From: Rhodamnia argentea
Taxonomy: Eukaryota > Streptophyta > Magnoliopsida > Myrtales > Myrtaceae
DNA: 64,000 nt
Assembly: GCF_020921035.1 (NCBI RefSeq)
Contig: NC_063154.1
Span: forward strand, 5,766,001 to 5,830,000
Direction of reading: 5' to 3'
The first letter of the stretch is position 1. Every line of letters begins with the position of its first letter. Position numbers and translations under genes: made by a program. A model generated the notes under the pieces. It made no database searches, had not been told where the DNA came from, and was given only the letters and a program-made list of their open reading frames with translations. Shown here one piece after another: positions 24,074-35,684 of the stretch.

Positions 24074-24570
24074 AGGATGAGCATGGTTCTAGGATAGAAC
24101 CTAGAACCGATTCGATTCCGGGTTCCAAGATATGCAGTGTTGATTCTAGGTTCTAAAAATTGAAGAACGTGTTCTAGTGAGTAGATTCCACGCTCTAGGT
24201 AGAAGGAGCCTGGAACCTATAACAAGTTTTTGCATTTTTCTTGGTACAAGTATTCACATAATCTTGCGGTGTTCCATGGCGTCCGTTAATGAATGTGTAA
24301 TCTGGAACTATTAGTCTATGCTTCCATTTCCGACCATAATTACTACTGAAAATTTTACTTTGTTAACATTTCATAAAACAAGTGGTGGTCATTAAATATG
24401 ATGATTCACTGTAATCGTTCAATTAAGAATACTTGTGAAACTTGTGGGTTCCAACTTTCAGGGTATGCATGATAGTTTTCAAGTTCCAAAATATGATGAA
24501 CCTATTCCGACGGGTATATTCCAGGTTGTAAGTGGAATATGTACGAAACCTGGAACGGCTCACCCCTAAT
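24074..24570. mobile_element. hAT-like non-autonomous element inside PVADH relic C
   Basis: The element starts aggatgagcatggttctag and ends ggaacggctcacccctaat, an inverted pair like the 8234-8919 element. Exon sequence stops exactly at its borders and resumes beyond. The flanks GACCACTA and AACCATAA match at five of eight positions, an aged 8-bp duplication. The inside has gttctaggt-type subterminal repeats and no transposase. Confidence 0.7.
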
Positions 24571-24672
24571 AACCATAATATCTTGCCCGTCTTGGCTTCC
24601 ATCGCATACACGAGCCCATCCGGAGCCATCAAACCTGCAAACACAACCCCATTTGCCATTGAACCGACCAGG

Positions 24673-24907
24673 GATGCCAGGCCCTTGCCGGCCATAGTAA
24701 AAAGAAAAAATAAAAAATAATATAAATAAATAAATTATTAAATATTTGCCCACATCGGTACCGGCTGTGCCACGTGGGATAGCCGGCGTTTAAGTCGGTG
24801 ATTTGCAACCAAAATTAGCCCAATGGACTCAATGAGCAAAACTGAAAAGTTTAGGACTGAATTGACAAAAATGCAATATGTTTAGAATTTTTTGGATAAT
24901 TTTCCCA
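24673..24907. repeat. MITE-like repeat, family R1, truncated copy d
   Basis: Only the right half is present: an A-rich tract, gccacgtgggatagccgg, ggactgaattgacaaaaatg and the terminal ttttttggataattttccc. It replaces the middle of PVADH relic C. Confidence 0.55.
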
Positions 24908-25066
24908 CCAGAAAGAGGTTATGTGATCTATATATGAACTGTGAAGAATCATATGTTAAAGCTCGAGCTTACCTCTGCAACAGCAATGTTTAGTAAACAG
25001 ATAGAGACGACGGCCAAGATGCCGTGAGTAATTCTCTGGCTATGGACTATGGAGGCGATGATCCAT

Positions 25067-25487
25067 GCATGTATATGGAGATTGAAGCTCACTTTTCTTT
25101 TTCTTTATGTTGGGTATGTTTCGAGTAAATCCTAGAATTGATTGTCCTAGATGGAAAAAAAATCTTCATTTGACTTTGGAGTTGCGACAGAGGATTCATT
25201 TTTGGTCAACAAAATGCGGTGAGCAGCCAAGTTGCATATTGGTTGATGGCGTGACGATGTATAAGTGACAACCAAAATTGATTACAAGCGATGCCAAACA
25301 AAATGTTTAGGAAGCAAAAGGCAAAGGGCAAACCCAATTAAAAAACTCAACTTCTCAATAATGTCGACATCCAGATCCTCTTATTTCACGAAAAATGTGA
25401 CACTTTTGAAAACTATTTTTTAGAAAGTCATTTTCCAGGAAAATTATATATTTTTCAGTGTTTAGCTAAAATTTGAACAGGAATAAG
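25067..25487. other. Short non-coding interval with MITE-like sequence
   Basis: No gene is seen. The right part (about 25385-25480, with agaaagtcattttccagg and tttttcagtgtttagc) resembles the palindromic repeat at 47915-48115. Confidence 0.3.
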
Positions 25488-25661
25488 AAATTATTTGCCG
25501 CCATCCGATATGAAAAATCTAATTTCATTTTTTTGACAAAAATTACCAAAAAAATAAATTTTTTTAATTTTTCTTTTCGTTCTTTTTTCTTTGTTCACTC
25601 TTCCTCGGCCGGTTGCTCGCGACTAGCTATAAGCGAGGGGACGAGCTCACCGAACGATTCT

Positions 25662-28606
25662 TGTAACACTACGAAAATTTGGTCGATCCAAATAGTGAAA
25701 TCTAGTCTATGGAACGGCTAGAAAATTTTAATTTGATGCCCAAGATCGGATATTGAGAAATTAGAAATCGAAAATCGGAAATTTCCGGGACCGTTACTCG
25801 AATTGGAATAAATTTCGATTAAATGAGTAATTGCGTCTTAGAATTAGAAAATTCCATATTAATCCTCATTCGGGTTAATTTGACTCGAGTTCGGATTAAA
25901 TAACCCACCGTCGGATTTCCGGACGGCCGAATTACCTAGGGTGTGAAATTACCAAAATACCCTTGGCCAAAATGCAAAATTACGAAAATGTCCCTAGGGT
26001 TTTATGAGCTAAAAGACAAGGCTATTAACTCAGTGGACCCCACCTGACCAGCTCAGCCCTCAGCCATTTTTCCAAATCTCTCTCTCGTTTTCTCTCTTTT
26101 GCTCACATGTGCACCCTCCTCCCTTAACAACCGATTTTCTCCAGCCCTTCTTCTTCCTTCATTTCTTCTTTTCTTAGCGACAACCACCACTGGAAACGAC
26201 CACCACACCATACGACAACATCCACAAAACTCCCTCGACACCGCCGGACCACCGTCGCACCGTCGGAGTCGCTGGAAAGCCGGTTGCTAGAACCTTCAGC
26301 AACATACCCTGTTTTCTGCCGGGATTGGGGTTGCAGAAGTGGTGCAACTGCTCCGAGCTGCCGACACCCCCACGACCACCACCTCGACCTCCAACCACCT
26401 CCTCTGATCTTCTGTGATGCCGTTCCACCGTTTGCAGTCGCCGCGAGGTCGCCGGAAAGGCTGGAACAGCCCCGAACCACAGTCTGCTCTGTTTTGACCC
26501 CTGTGATACCCGGTTCTGTTCTCAGCCCCTATCCGCCGCCGCGCCGCCCTTCTCCCCCCACCTCCGACCACCACATACTCCTCAAAACCCCCTTGAACCA
26601 TCCCCACCAGCCTCGCGAAGTTCCGCTGCCGCCGGAGCCCCGAAACAGTCCCCAACCACCTCCCCTGTTTCTGTTTCCCCTGCACCCATGAAGCTGTTCT
26701 GCACTGGTTTTGCTGCTGCCGGCGCCACCTCCGGCCACCCCCATCTCCCACCGATCGCCTTACACCTCCACCACCAATCCTGAAGCCACCCACAGCCCCT
26801 AGACTCCTCAGAACAGCTCCTCAGCGGTGCCCTGCACTGTTTTTGTAAGTGGGTGCTCTGTTTTTGGGCTGGGCAGAATCTGTTGGGCCCAATTCTGTGG
26901 GCCCACGAGCTGGGCTGAGGCCCAAATAATTTGGGCACAAAGGTGGGCCTCATATTAGGCCCGCAGACGCATTAAATCAGAAGTTGGGTCCGTAGTTCGA
27001 AGATTTTGGTTCGCGATCCATACGAGCCTAAAGTTCGTGCCAAGGATTGTTCGAGGATCGTCGTTGGCCTAACCTCGCGCAATTAACGGTGAGTCGACCT
27101 CTAATCCTTGGTTAGGTCATTAATTACGTTCGGATTAGTTTATTTAGATTATTAGGTATTTAGGTAGCTCGATTAGGGCCGGTTTAGGTTAGAAACTTGG
27201 TTTAATTTTAATGGCCCTAATTGGTTAAGTTAGTCTAATTAGCTAAGATTCTATGGCTAATTGGATGAGATTGAATGATTGAATGATCGTTATTGATTGA
27301 TCGAGAGTGAGTGATGGATTAGAGACGAGCGTACGATCGATTGATTAATCGAATCGGCTAATATTAAATTGTCTCTTGAATTAAATATAATTGCACCTAA
27401 TTCAATCAATATTTATTATTGAATCGATTGGCTTACTTGAATTGATCGTCTAAATCGATTATCTGATTAGGTATTTTGATTGACCATTGGTGGATTGGAT
27501 GTCTAGTTTGGGGGTAAATAGCCTTATTATGCGTGTAGAGCTTAGTAGATAATTTCATACATTCGTATGATTATATTTTGGTATCAATTGCACATATTGA
27601 CGTGAAAACGGCCTTGGGTCGAGTCTTTATGCACACCTATGCAATCATCCGCCTATAAGGAAAATTGATGAACCGGCTTGATCGATGTGCATGCTTGTGT
27701 GGCCATGTGATGGTTATCGTCACCCAAGGGTATCAGGGGACGATACCTAATACACCTTATATATCCATCCCGGGGGTACCAGGGGGATCATTATCGTTGG
27801 CCCGGAGGTACCAGGGAACGATATCCGGTATACCTATTATATCCGTTCCGGGGGTACCGGAGGGATTATGATCGTCATACCGGGGTACCAGGGGATAATA
27901 TCAGATATGTCTGTCCCGGGGGTACCAGGGGGACTATCGGTTGCCATGGCCGAAAGAAATGGAATGATGCCTTGTCTTGCCAAAGAGAGCATCGATTGAC
28001 TAGAGCACTAACACCCACCGACTAGTGTGCCTAATTAAATAACCCTAGTTATGTCGATCGAACTATGTGATATTCTTCTAGTGAATTGATTAGGGGTGAT
28101 TGACGTATCAAGTGTCCTTATATGTTGTATGGTTTCCTGACGGGTAAATTACATGTGATTGATTAATAGGATGTTCCGGACGAATCAACGCCCTAGCCGG
28201 GCTTAGGCGTTGACTCACTGGGATTTATTTCTCACCCTATTGTGGTTAACCTTTTTCGGGTCTAAAATGATGGAATTTAGGGTTCTGTTGGAATTGATGC
28301 TGAGGGCTATGTTGACATAGTCCTCTACCTGGAGTAGATGTGAGTTGACCCTACCCACTTCGAAGTATGGAGCTAAATGGTGTATTGTCTTGATTGGATA
28401 AGACAAGTTTGTCAATAAAATGATGTTTTTGAACTAATGTGTTTTCCTACTTGCCTATCCCTATTTTATATTTTTGTCCGGGAATATTATACGTTTCCGC
28501 ATGTGTAGTTAATCTCATGGGTTGATAGCGTGCCCGAGACGCTATCCTTTTAACGCAAGGGACGAGACGACAAGGATGTCGCGCGCTCAAGGATCGTGGC
28601 ATGACA
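25662..28606. mobile_element. Probable solo LTR of a long-LTR Ty3/gypsy-type retrotransposon
   Basis: The 2945-bp insert starts TGTAACACTACG and ends GTGGCATGACA (TG...CA), and it interrupts sequence that is continuous in segment I (gagctcacc... / ...cttttcatattcaa). No gag or pol is present. It has a pyrimidine-rich, GC-rich promoter-like region (about 26040-26900) and an internal cluster of degenerate repeats containing gggggtaccagggg at 27725-27935. The target duplication is not clean. The end sequences and length resemble LTRs of Tekay/Del-type chromoviruses. The long open frames at 26284-26953 follow GC-rich composition and match no family I know. Confidence 0.7.
27725..27935. repeat. 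Degenerate tandem repeat inside the solo LTR
   Basis: About four imperfect units of roughly 55-65 bp each carry ggtaccaggg(g) followed by gatatc/gatacct-type sequence. They are unrelated in sequence to anything outside the LTR in this window. Confidence 0.6.
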
Positions 28607-29356
28607 GTTGCTCTTCATATTCAATCACACTGTGCTTGATGTCGCCCTCTCAAGTCAATGCTCAGGTGTGAATCTCGAGCTCACGGCTTCGAAATTTGAA
28701 TTCTCTAATGTTTTTTCCTTCCACTCTTCATGCTTGCAGCTTGAAGCTTTTCAATTCATCCGAATTCGATCGAATTTGGTGGGTTGTCAAGGCGGATTCG
28801 AGTCTTGGGACGTGATTTTGGTGTTTGCAATTGCATTGTGAAATCTGAGCTAGAGATTGATGGGAGAAAGCGAGGCAAGGCAGTCGTCTCTGAAGAGGCA
28901 ACAATCGAACATTGAAGGGAGCTCTGTGGGGGCAGTGGAGAGTAACACTGGGAAGAGATTAGGGAGGCAACTGAATTTGTGGGGGGTGGGGGAGGGGAAC
29001 GGAGGCGAGATCGGATGAATCAAATTGGTAAAATATGAAAAATTTTAGGATTGATTTGATACATATACAATAGTTTTTTTTTATATATAATTTTCCCGAT
29101 TCTAGCCACTGAATATATGTTTTCTATGTGACATCCGCCTTTAGCCCTTAGGTGGCCCATAAAAGTATTAACAATTTTTAATTTGTTTAAAGCAAATCCG
29201 CCAAATGACAATGATGGAGGGAACTTCTCACCAAAGTCAACTCAATCAAGAAGATCTCGAAGAGGTTTTGACTACAAAAAAAAAAAAGGATCTCGAAGGG
29301 GGGCCCAGAAAATATTAAGATCAAGAACTAAAAAAAGATAAGAAAGAAAGAAACTT

Positions 29357-29924
29357 TGGGAATGTTATAAAAAAAGTCATAAAACTTTTAGTTAGCTAAA
29401 TTAGTCCTAAACATTTTAGAAATTTAACAATATAGTCTATCTAGTCAATCTGTGCCGGAAATCGCTACATGGGTGTAAGCCGTCCTATGTAACATGGTTG
29501 GCGTGATATGGATAATTTTTAATTAATTAATAATTTTCTGAATTTTTTTATTTTTCTTTTCTTTTTTCTTCTCTTCTCTTTTCTTCTTTTTTTTTTTTTA
29601 TTATGACAAGTGAGGATCGCTGGAGCTCACCGGCCGCTAGCAAGGGCCACGGACCTTGCCCAGGTCTAGTTTGCAATTTTATAAATTTTCTGAATTTTTG
29701 TTATTTAATTTTTCTTTTTGTTTTATTTTTTAGAAAGGAAATTTTTTTAAAAAAAATGAAAATTTATCCACATAAGAACCTGTTGTGTCGGGATGGCCAA
29801 TGCCCATGTCAGCAATTTCCGGTCAAAATGAATTAGAAAGACTACATTGAAAAATTGTTTATATGTTCAAGACTAAATTTATCAAATTATAAAGTTTAAA
29901 ACTGAATTGGCATATATACAATAG
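29357..29924. repeat. MITE-like repeat, family R1, copy c
   Basis: This is the counterpart of copy b in segment II, with the same arms (ttataaaaaaagtcataaaa; caagactaaatttatcaaat) but an extra T-rich and GC-rich central stretch. The core therefore changed after the segment duplicated. Confidence 0.6.
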
Positions 29925-31423
29925 GCTTACAAAAATCTTTGTAAATTTATCTAGAAATAATCTAATCTTTTTATAGTGGGTGTTTGTTTTTTAGATTTGT
30001 GACGGTTGATTAATCATGAACATTTTTTTTTAGAGGGAATGATTCATGGAAAGATAAAATCTGGATAGATATTGTTTTAGGATTCAGCATACAATCATAA
30101 CGAAGTAAAATATAAAAGCAATAAAAGAAAATCAAGAAACGAGGTTTATCCTAATTCCTCGTGATTTTGTGTCGAGGGAGAGTATGAACCACATCCCCAA
30201 CAAACTGAACCTAGTCCGAATTGTGGGTATAGTGAATTGGATTAATGGGAGAATCTTGGGTCGAGTGGATGAAAATTCTCCTTTGCTCTTCTTCTCAAAT
30301 CCCTATCCCAAGCCCTGTCCCTCCACATCCTCTTCAATCTTTTTCAGAGATGCTTTCTCATTCTCTCATGAACACGCAATAATATCTAGGGTTACTCCAT
30401 GAGTTTTCGAATGTAATTTGCACTGTGAGGAATACTCCATGGATCTACTCCAGCCAGGTTGATAAAACATGTAGCACCTTCATGCGAGGGTTTAAACTAT
30501 TAGACATGATCATTTGAAATGGCACGAGGATCGATGTTCTTTAGCTCGCCTTTTCATTATGCTCACGGAAGTCTAGCCCTCTATTATCTTTGTCCAATAC
30601 AAAGGATTGATTTGATTCGTGTGAAGTATATAGATCTTTTCATCCATATGTACGTTAAGTTTTTGAATCAGATAATCAAACAAATCACCACACGAGAAAA
30701 CTCAATTTTCTTGTATAATTGGGCGCATAAGTACAAGAATTAATTAGAACCTAGTAAGATTTTATTCGTATCCTCGATAAAAAAAAAAAAAAAAGGGAAA
30801 GCGAAAGGACCACATAGAGACGTACCAAAGAGCGAAAAGGTGGCAGGATTGGTCACAACCAAAATTATATGTCTTCTTCATCAAAACCTCCCACTTAGCC
30901 TACAGTTGCGTCCATGTTCACTTGCCCTCGCACGACTTTCTTTCCCTGTATAAAGAGTAGCGTGAGATATTCTAAGAAGCCCGATCTCCACCGTCCATGT
31001 ATGATAGACTGTAATTCAGCATATATGCTTCAACAATCCACAAAACTGTGTCGTATCACTCGTACGTACATCGAACTTACAACCTTTTTTCCTGAAATAG
31101 CGTTAGATGTACTACTAAGGCGTCTCCACGATCGGTACATGACAGATTACAAGTAAGCAAAGTACGTTGTATTTTTCAACTATCAACAAAAATATGTCAC
31201 GTCACTCGTACTCTAATTTCATAGACCAATCTTAGCATATGTAGCCTTTAAAATTGTAATAACAACACCAATTATTACTATTGCTATTATTGTTATTGTT
31301 ATTTTTATTAGTAGTAGAAGAAGAAAACTTTCGTCTTGTCATTTTCACTCCACTAGCGCATTGATACAAGAAGCAGACGAGGCATTCCCGCAAAGAGGGA
31401 AAGAACGAATGAAAGAGAGTCCT
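29925..31423. other. Upstream region of MIR395 copy 3, with the paired small open frame
   Basis: The region is collinear with 16405-17924. It includes the 80-codon frame at 30914-31156, an A-tract at about 30780 and the shortened attgtt repeat. There is no recognised gene. Confidence 0.35.
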
Positions 31424-31433
31424 CTATAAATAG
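31424..31433 (+). promoter_or_regulatory. TATA box of MIR395 copy 3
   Basis: CTATAAATAG has the same spacing to the hairpin as in copy 2, and the flanking sequence is conserved for hundreds of bases. Confidence 0.7.
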
Positions 31434-31498
31434 TAGGGCAAGAAACCCTCGGATGAGCAAGCAACAGATGATTGAAAGAGCAGAAACATGTTAGGTTG

Positions 31499-31604
31499 CC
31501 TCTAGAGTTCCCCTGAGCACTTCACTGAGAACGTATGGAGAATTTTCTCTCATCGGTTTCTTGATAAATTTCCTACTGAAGTGTTTGGGGGAACTCCCGA
31601 TGCC
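31499..31604 (+). ncRNA. MIR395: MIR395 precursor hairpin, copy 3
   Basis: The mature miR395 is at 31576-31596 and the star arm GAGTTCCCCTGAGCACTTCA at 31505-31524, with the same stem and nearly the same loop as copy 2. It lies about 5.4 kb upstream of the intact RLCK gene and about 1 kb upstream of the Copia-like insertion, which leaves the hairpin and its core promoter intact. The expected role is cleavage of sulfate-assimilation transcripts under sulfur starvation, as known for the family. Confidence 0.95.
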
Positions 31605-32540
31605 GCTTGACGATAGACTTCGCCTCCATCGATGCTCACGAGTCATGGCAAAGCTGATACAAGGGAGGTAACCGTTGATTCATAGATCGCTACTATGTGA
31701 TTGTGATTTTAGAATATGTTCTTGGTGGGTGATATATGATCGTTCGCATTGCATGTATTAGGGTTTATGAAGGGCTTGTGCCCAGTTGCTACAGCACTCT
31801 GGAAATATATAACCATACAAGATCGCGAGAAGTATTTAAGAGGCTCATCTTAATTCATTGTTACCCTCATAAGCAATAGCCCCTTAATTGGTTGGAGCAG
31901 AAACCATCTAATTCCCATATGGTGTCCATGATTATACTCGAATGCCGAGCTTGCAGCAAAATTATCTACTTTGTTGGAGTCGTCGAGTGAATCCTAAATT
32001 CATTTTATCCTAACAAGGTTTTGCCATTTTATCGCTTTTTCGACATGCTAGTGTCATAGCTTATTCAACTTGTCAAGCTAATTTGGCCTTACCTATCGAA
32101 TGAAAGTTGTCTAGTAATCTTTGAAAATGATTCACCGAAGCAAAGCATATACGAACTCTGAATATTTGGTGTCGCTCTATCTGTTAAGTTGATTTAGCGA
32201 AACCCTAGTTGGCAAGGGCAAGAACCATGAAGTAGGAGTTCATCATTATGGTTACAGAAAGTTGGTTTGCTGATACACAATCATCTTTAGTCTCTTTCGA
32301 CTTTCGCAGGATGAACTTCACCAACTGAAATTAGAGAAGTCGTGGTACCGTACCGGAAATTGCTGGCTGAAGGCGGTGGACGAATTCCACTTTTATCTCT
32401 TCAAATTTACGGCCATAGGAGAATCCAGTGCTTCAGATCACTTGTTAATCTAAGATACTGTTGTACCTATTCATTTGTTCAATTTGCTCAATTTATTTTC
32501 ACGGGAGAAAGGTCACCCGACACATATAATGTGTTCGATC
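31605..32540. other. Non-coding interval between MIR395-3 and the Copia-like insertion
   Basis: Aligns with 18106-19038 of segment I. No gene is seen; the open frame at 32342-32608 runs into the inserted LTR and is accidental. Confidence 0.5.
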
Positions 32541-35414
32541 TGTTGGAAATAATAAAACTTATTTTGGACGTGAAAAAAAAAAATTGCAGCAGCTTTTTTT
32601 CACACTAAAGGCGGCAATCCTTGAGGCGGTGAAGTGCAGGGCAAGGTTTTTGGTCAAAGTGGGACTTTCATTAGCTGTCCAAGTGGATAAAGCAAAGACC
32701 AAGTTCAATTTTTGTTCTTTATTGGCGGTGGAGTGCAGGCAGTGGACTTGGGTATAAATATGGGGGGCATGATAGTTACTTTTTTTTTAGAGAGTAAGCC
32801 ATAGAAGCCTTATGTATAGGAGTAAGAGAGTTACAGAGTTGTGAGTTTGTACTGAAAATCGTATAGTTAAGCTTGTGTTTATCTTGTGTAAAGCCTTAGC
32901 AAAGGCATTTCGAATACTACTCTCATATTTGCTTACTCAAGTTCTCTCTCACATTAAATCCTCCAAACTTCTACATCCCTTTTGGTTCTTGCAATTGGTA
33001 TCAGAGCCAGCAGGCAGGAAACATGTCAAAGCCTAGGCGGTCAAGAACCGAAGTATCAAAACTAGCAACCGGAAATCGAGAACCTAGGGCATAAATCGAG
33101 GATCGTGAACTCGAAGCTAGAAATGGCATCCACCAGTGCTGTTCAATTACAACTTCCAAAGCTAAATGAGAGGAATTTCAATAACTAGTCCATCCAAATG
33201 AAGGTTCTGTTCAAATCGCAAGATTTGTGGAAGCTGGTAGAGAATGGCTACATTGAAGTAGCCGATGCTAAAGAATTCAATGCTTTGAGAAAGACGGAGA
33301 AAGATTTATTGGTGGAAACCCGAAAGAAAGATCAGAAAACATTATATTCGATCTTTCAAGCAGTGGAGGAGACGATATTTGAAAAAATATCGAGTGCAGA
33401 AACCACCCAAGCAGCATGAGATATTTTGCAAAAATCCTACAATGGCGATAATCCCGTGAAACGAGTTCGACTTCAAACACTTCGAGAACTCCAAGATGAA
33501 TGAGTTGTAGAAAAAATTTTAAGGTCTTTGACTGAAGAATTTGACTACATTGTTGCAGCGATCGAAGAAGGTTAGGATATATCAACCACGACATTGGAGC
33601 GATTGATAGGTTCATTATACTTGCATGAGCAAAGAATGAATCAAAAGTCCATTGATTCATATCCCAAACAAGCTTGGCAAAGCCGATTTGCTCACTCAGC
33701 TCAAGGAGGGCCTCATGGTGTCCAAGGCCATGGAGGAGGACGAGGTATAGGTGGGAATTCGAATTCCATCGGAAGGCATAAAACACGTGACAAACTAAAG
33801 GTCAAGTGTTTTAGGTATAATGAAATCGGATATTACAAATCCGAATGTCGAGTAAATGTGGGGCATGAGCAGCCAAAACACATACATTCTATCGATGTTG
33901 ATGAAGACGTGGTACTCGCATTTACCAAGGATTATGGTAGTTCCCTCTTTAGTAATAAAAGACGATTAGTAGTGAGAAGCACTCGGACAGGGGGAGCTCA
34001 TCGAGATCGTGATAAGGACAACATAAAGTGTAGCGGACGGTGCTACATATGTGGCAAAGTACGTCACTTTGCTAGAGTCGGTTCAAACAAGTAAAAGAAA
34101 GTAACGCATCTTTTACCAGAAAAGAGCACGATGGCAAAGAAGAATGGGGTCTTCAAGCGATCGTTACAGCAGAGAGGTTCAAGAAGAGCTCGTAGCCACT
34201 AGCATCATCGAGGCAAATGATGTGATAGCCACCGAGATGTCCCCAACGAAGAGCAAGTCGAGGGAAAACTCGAAGAAGCAAGTAGTAGCTTCAACAAGCA
34301 GTTGTGAGAAGGAACTGCTGGAGATGTTGAAAGCAATGGATGAAATACTGAGGCAAAAGGACAACGAGCTCAAGCTAAAAGAAAGAGAGCACTAGAAGCT
34401 CCAGTATGAGCTCAAGAGTTGAAGAAGCTCAAGAAATGTTGCCCAAATAAAGTTATCATAAGAGGCAAGGATCAATGGAAGCATGTAGAAAAGAAGTACT
34501 ATGAGAAAAAAGGTCTAAGATACCTATACTGAAGTGCTTCAAATGGAGTTAAATCAATTAAAGCATGAAATGAAAACCGTGAACGAAAGGTTTGACCACA
34601 TGAGTTGCAATCTCAAAACTCTTGCGGCTACGGAGGTTGCAAAGAAAGAAAAAGTTACCGATGTGCAAGTTCAAACGGTGTTAAAGAAGTTTGAGCTTCG
34701 TAAAGCCCAATTTGAAGTCGCAGTCTTAGAAACAATTGAAGAAGATGAATATCATATGTTATAGGGTGAATAGTATTAGGTGTTAAGGGGGAGTGTTGGA
34801 GTCCAGCACCTAATATGAACAGAGAAGTGAAGTTGATTTTTGGCCACCACATTCATTGGATGATGAAGTCGGTTAACCAAAGAAGAAAAAGCCAAGTTAA
34901 ACTTCTTAATGATTATGTCACATATGAAGGAGAGAAGTCTCGGTCAAAAAGTCAGAAGAAAAAGCAAAGTTAAAATTGACCGTTTGTGACTTATGCTTTA
35001 AGAGGAAAAAATTGCAGCAGCTTGGGTTTCACACTTGAAGTCGACAAACTTCAGGCTGTGGAGTTCTCAGGCGGTTATACTTGAGCCTATAGTTAAGCCT
35101 TAGTGGTGAAGCCTTTGGGGTTAAGCCACCCATATCCACAAGTCACCATATATGCAAAGGTAAGCTTCATAGATTAGAGAGAAAAGAGGCATCGCAGCCT
35201 ATGTGTGTGGGGGAGTCTTGAAGCATATAGAGATACAGAGAGAATTGAGAGTTGAGTTTAGTGAGAACAAGCTTATAGAGCAAAGTTTGTATTTTTCTTT
35301 GTGTATCGCCTTCGCAATAGGCATTTTGAGTATTATACGCTCTCATTTGTATTTGTGTGTTCCCCCACCAAATCTCCAACACTTTCTCTATCTTTTTGTT
35401 CCAACGCTTCCGCA
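32541..35414 (+). mobile_element. Decayed, gag-only Ty1/copia-like LTR retrotransposon
   Basis: The left LTR (32541-32993) runs from TGTTGG to GCA and contains gggtataaatatgggg. It is followed directly by the primer-binding site TGGTATCAGAGC (32996-33007), complementary to initiator tRNA-Met. The gag remnant from 33123 (MASTSAVQLQLPKLNERNF) carries a stop at NNxSIQMK, then LWKLVENGYIE, further stops and a degenerate zinc-knuckle region (KCFRYNEIGYYKSEC). No protease, integrase or reverse transcriptase is present. A coiled-coil-like stretch follows at 34144-34760. A purine tract (aagggggag, ending at 34793) precedes the right LTR (34794-35414). The LTRs differ in length (453 and 621 bp) and sequence. 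Confidence 0.8.
33123..34092 (+). pseudogene. Copia-type gag remnant
   Basis: The frame reads QLQLPKLNERNF, MKVLFKSQDLWKLVENGYIE, EEFDYIVAAIEEG, LERLIGSLYLHEQRMNQ and KCFRYNEIGYYKSEC, which follows the usual order of plant Copia gag (UBN2-like region, then a zinc knuckle). It is interrupted by at least four in-frame stops and its second knuckle is CYICGKVRHFAR. It cannot make a full gag protein. Confidence 0.75.
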
Positions 35415-35684
35415 TTACTTACGTGTAGTATACCTAGTAAGGTTGCGCACTCTACACGATCATCAAGATCTCATTCCAATGTACCTTAGGTCGTTGCACA
35501 TTTTATGACAACATGTATAAGCAATTTAGTCGTTCATGTATGCTACTTTGTACGCTCGAGCAATGCAATCATGTCCTTCAAAATTAAATTTATTGATTCT
35601 CCTCATCTTCTGGTACACTATTAGTTTACAGTATGTACATACATTGACCCTAATTTTGCCTAAAGTTTAGTTGTGCAGCACATT

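Larger units (their letters stand above)
23918..25066 (-). pseudogene. PVADH-like gene relic, copy C
   Basis: Three minus-strand fragments survive. At 23918-24070 is the end of exon 4 (SGATVYGGISTSHGCIYHG ... DLYTLCVE, then a stop). At 24572-24672 is the preceding piece (MANGVVFAGLMAPDG ... AKTGKILW). At 24973-25066 is an exon-1-like leader with a good donor (GAG|GTAAGC) but no in-frame ATG. A hAT-like element splits exon 4 between the codons for W and S, and an R1 repeat fragment fills the place of exons 2, 3 and most of 4. No functional product is possible. The 3' flank resembles copy B most, so C derives from the B lineage. Confidence 0.85.

Noticed and set aside
26124-26953. Long overlapping frames of 118-165 codons on both strands
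   Set aside because: GC-rich sequence inside the solo LTR keeps several frames open at once; no family signature, and it lies in an insertion.
27725-27935. Spaced repeats resembling a CRISPR array
   Set aside because: The units are imperfect and contiguous, lie inside an LTR, and the sequence is a plant nuclear genome.
32994-33010. Sequence ttggtatcagagcc as a tRNA gene
   Set aside because: It is the retrotransposon primer-binding site, complementary to the initiator tRNA end; no cloverleaf surrounds it.
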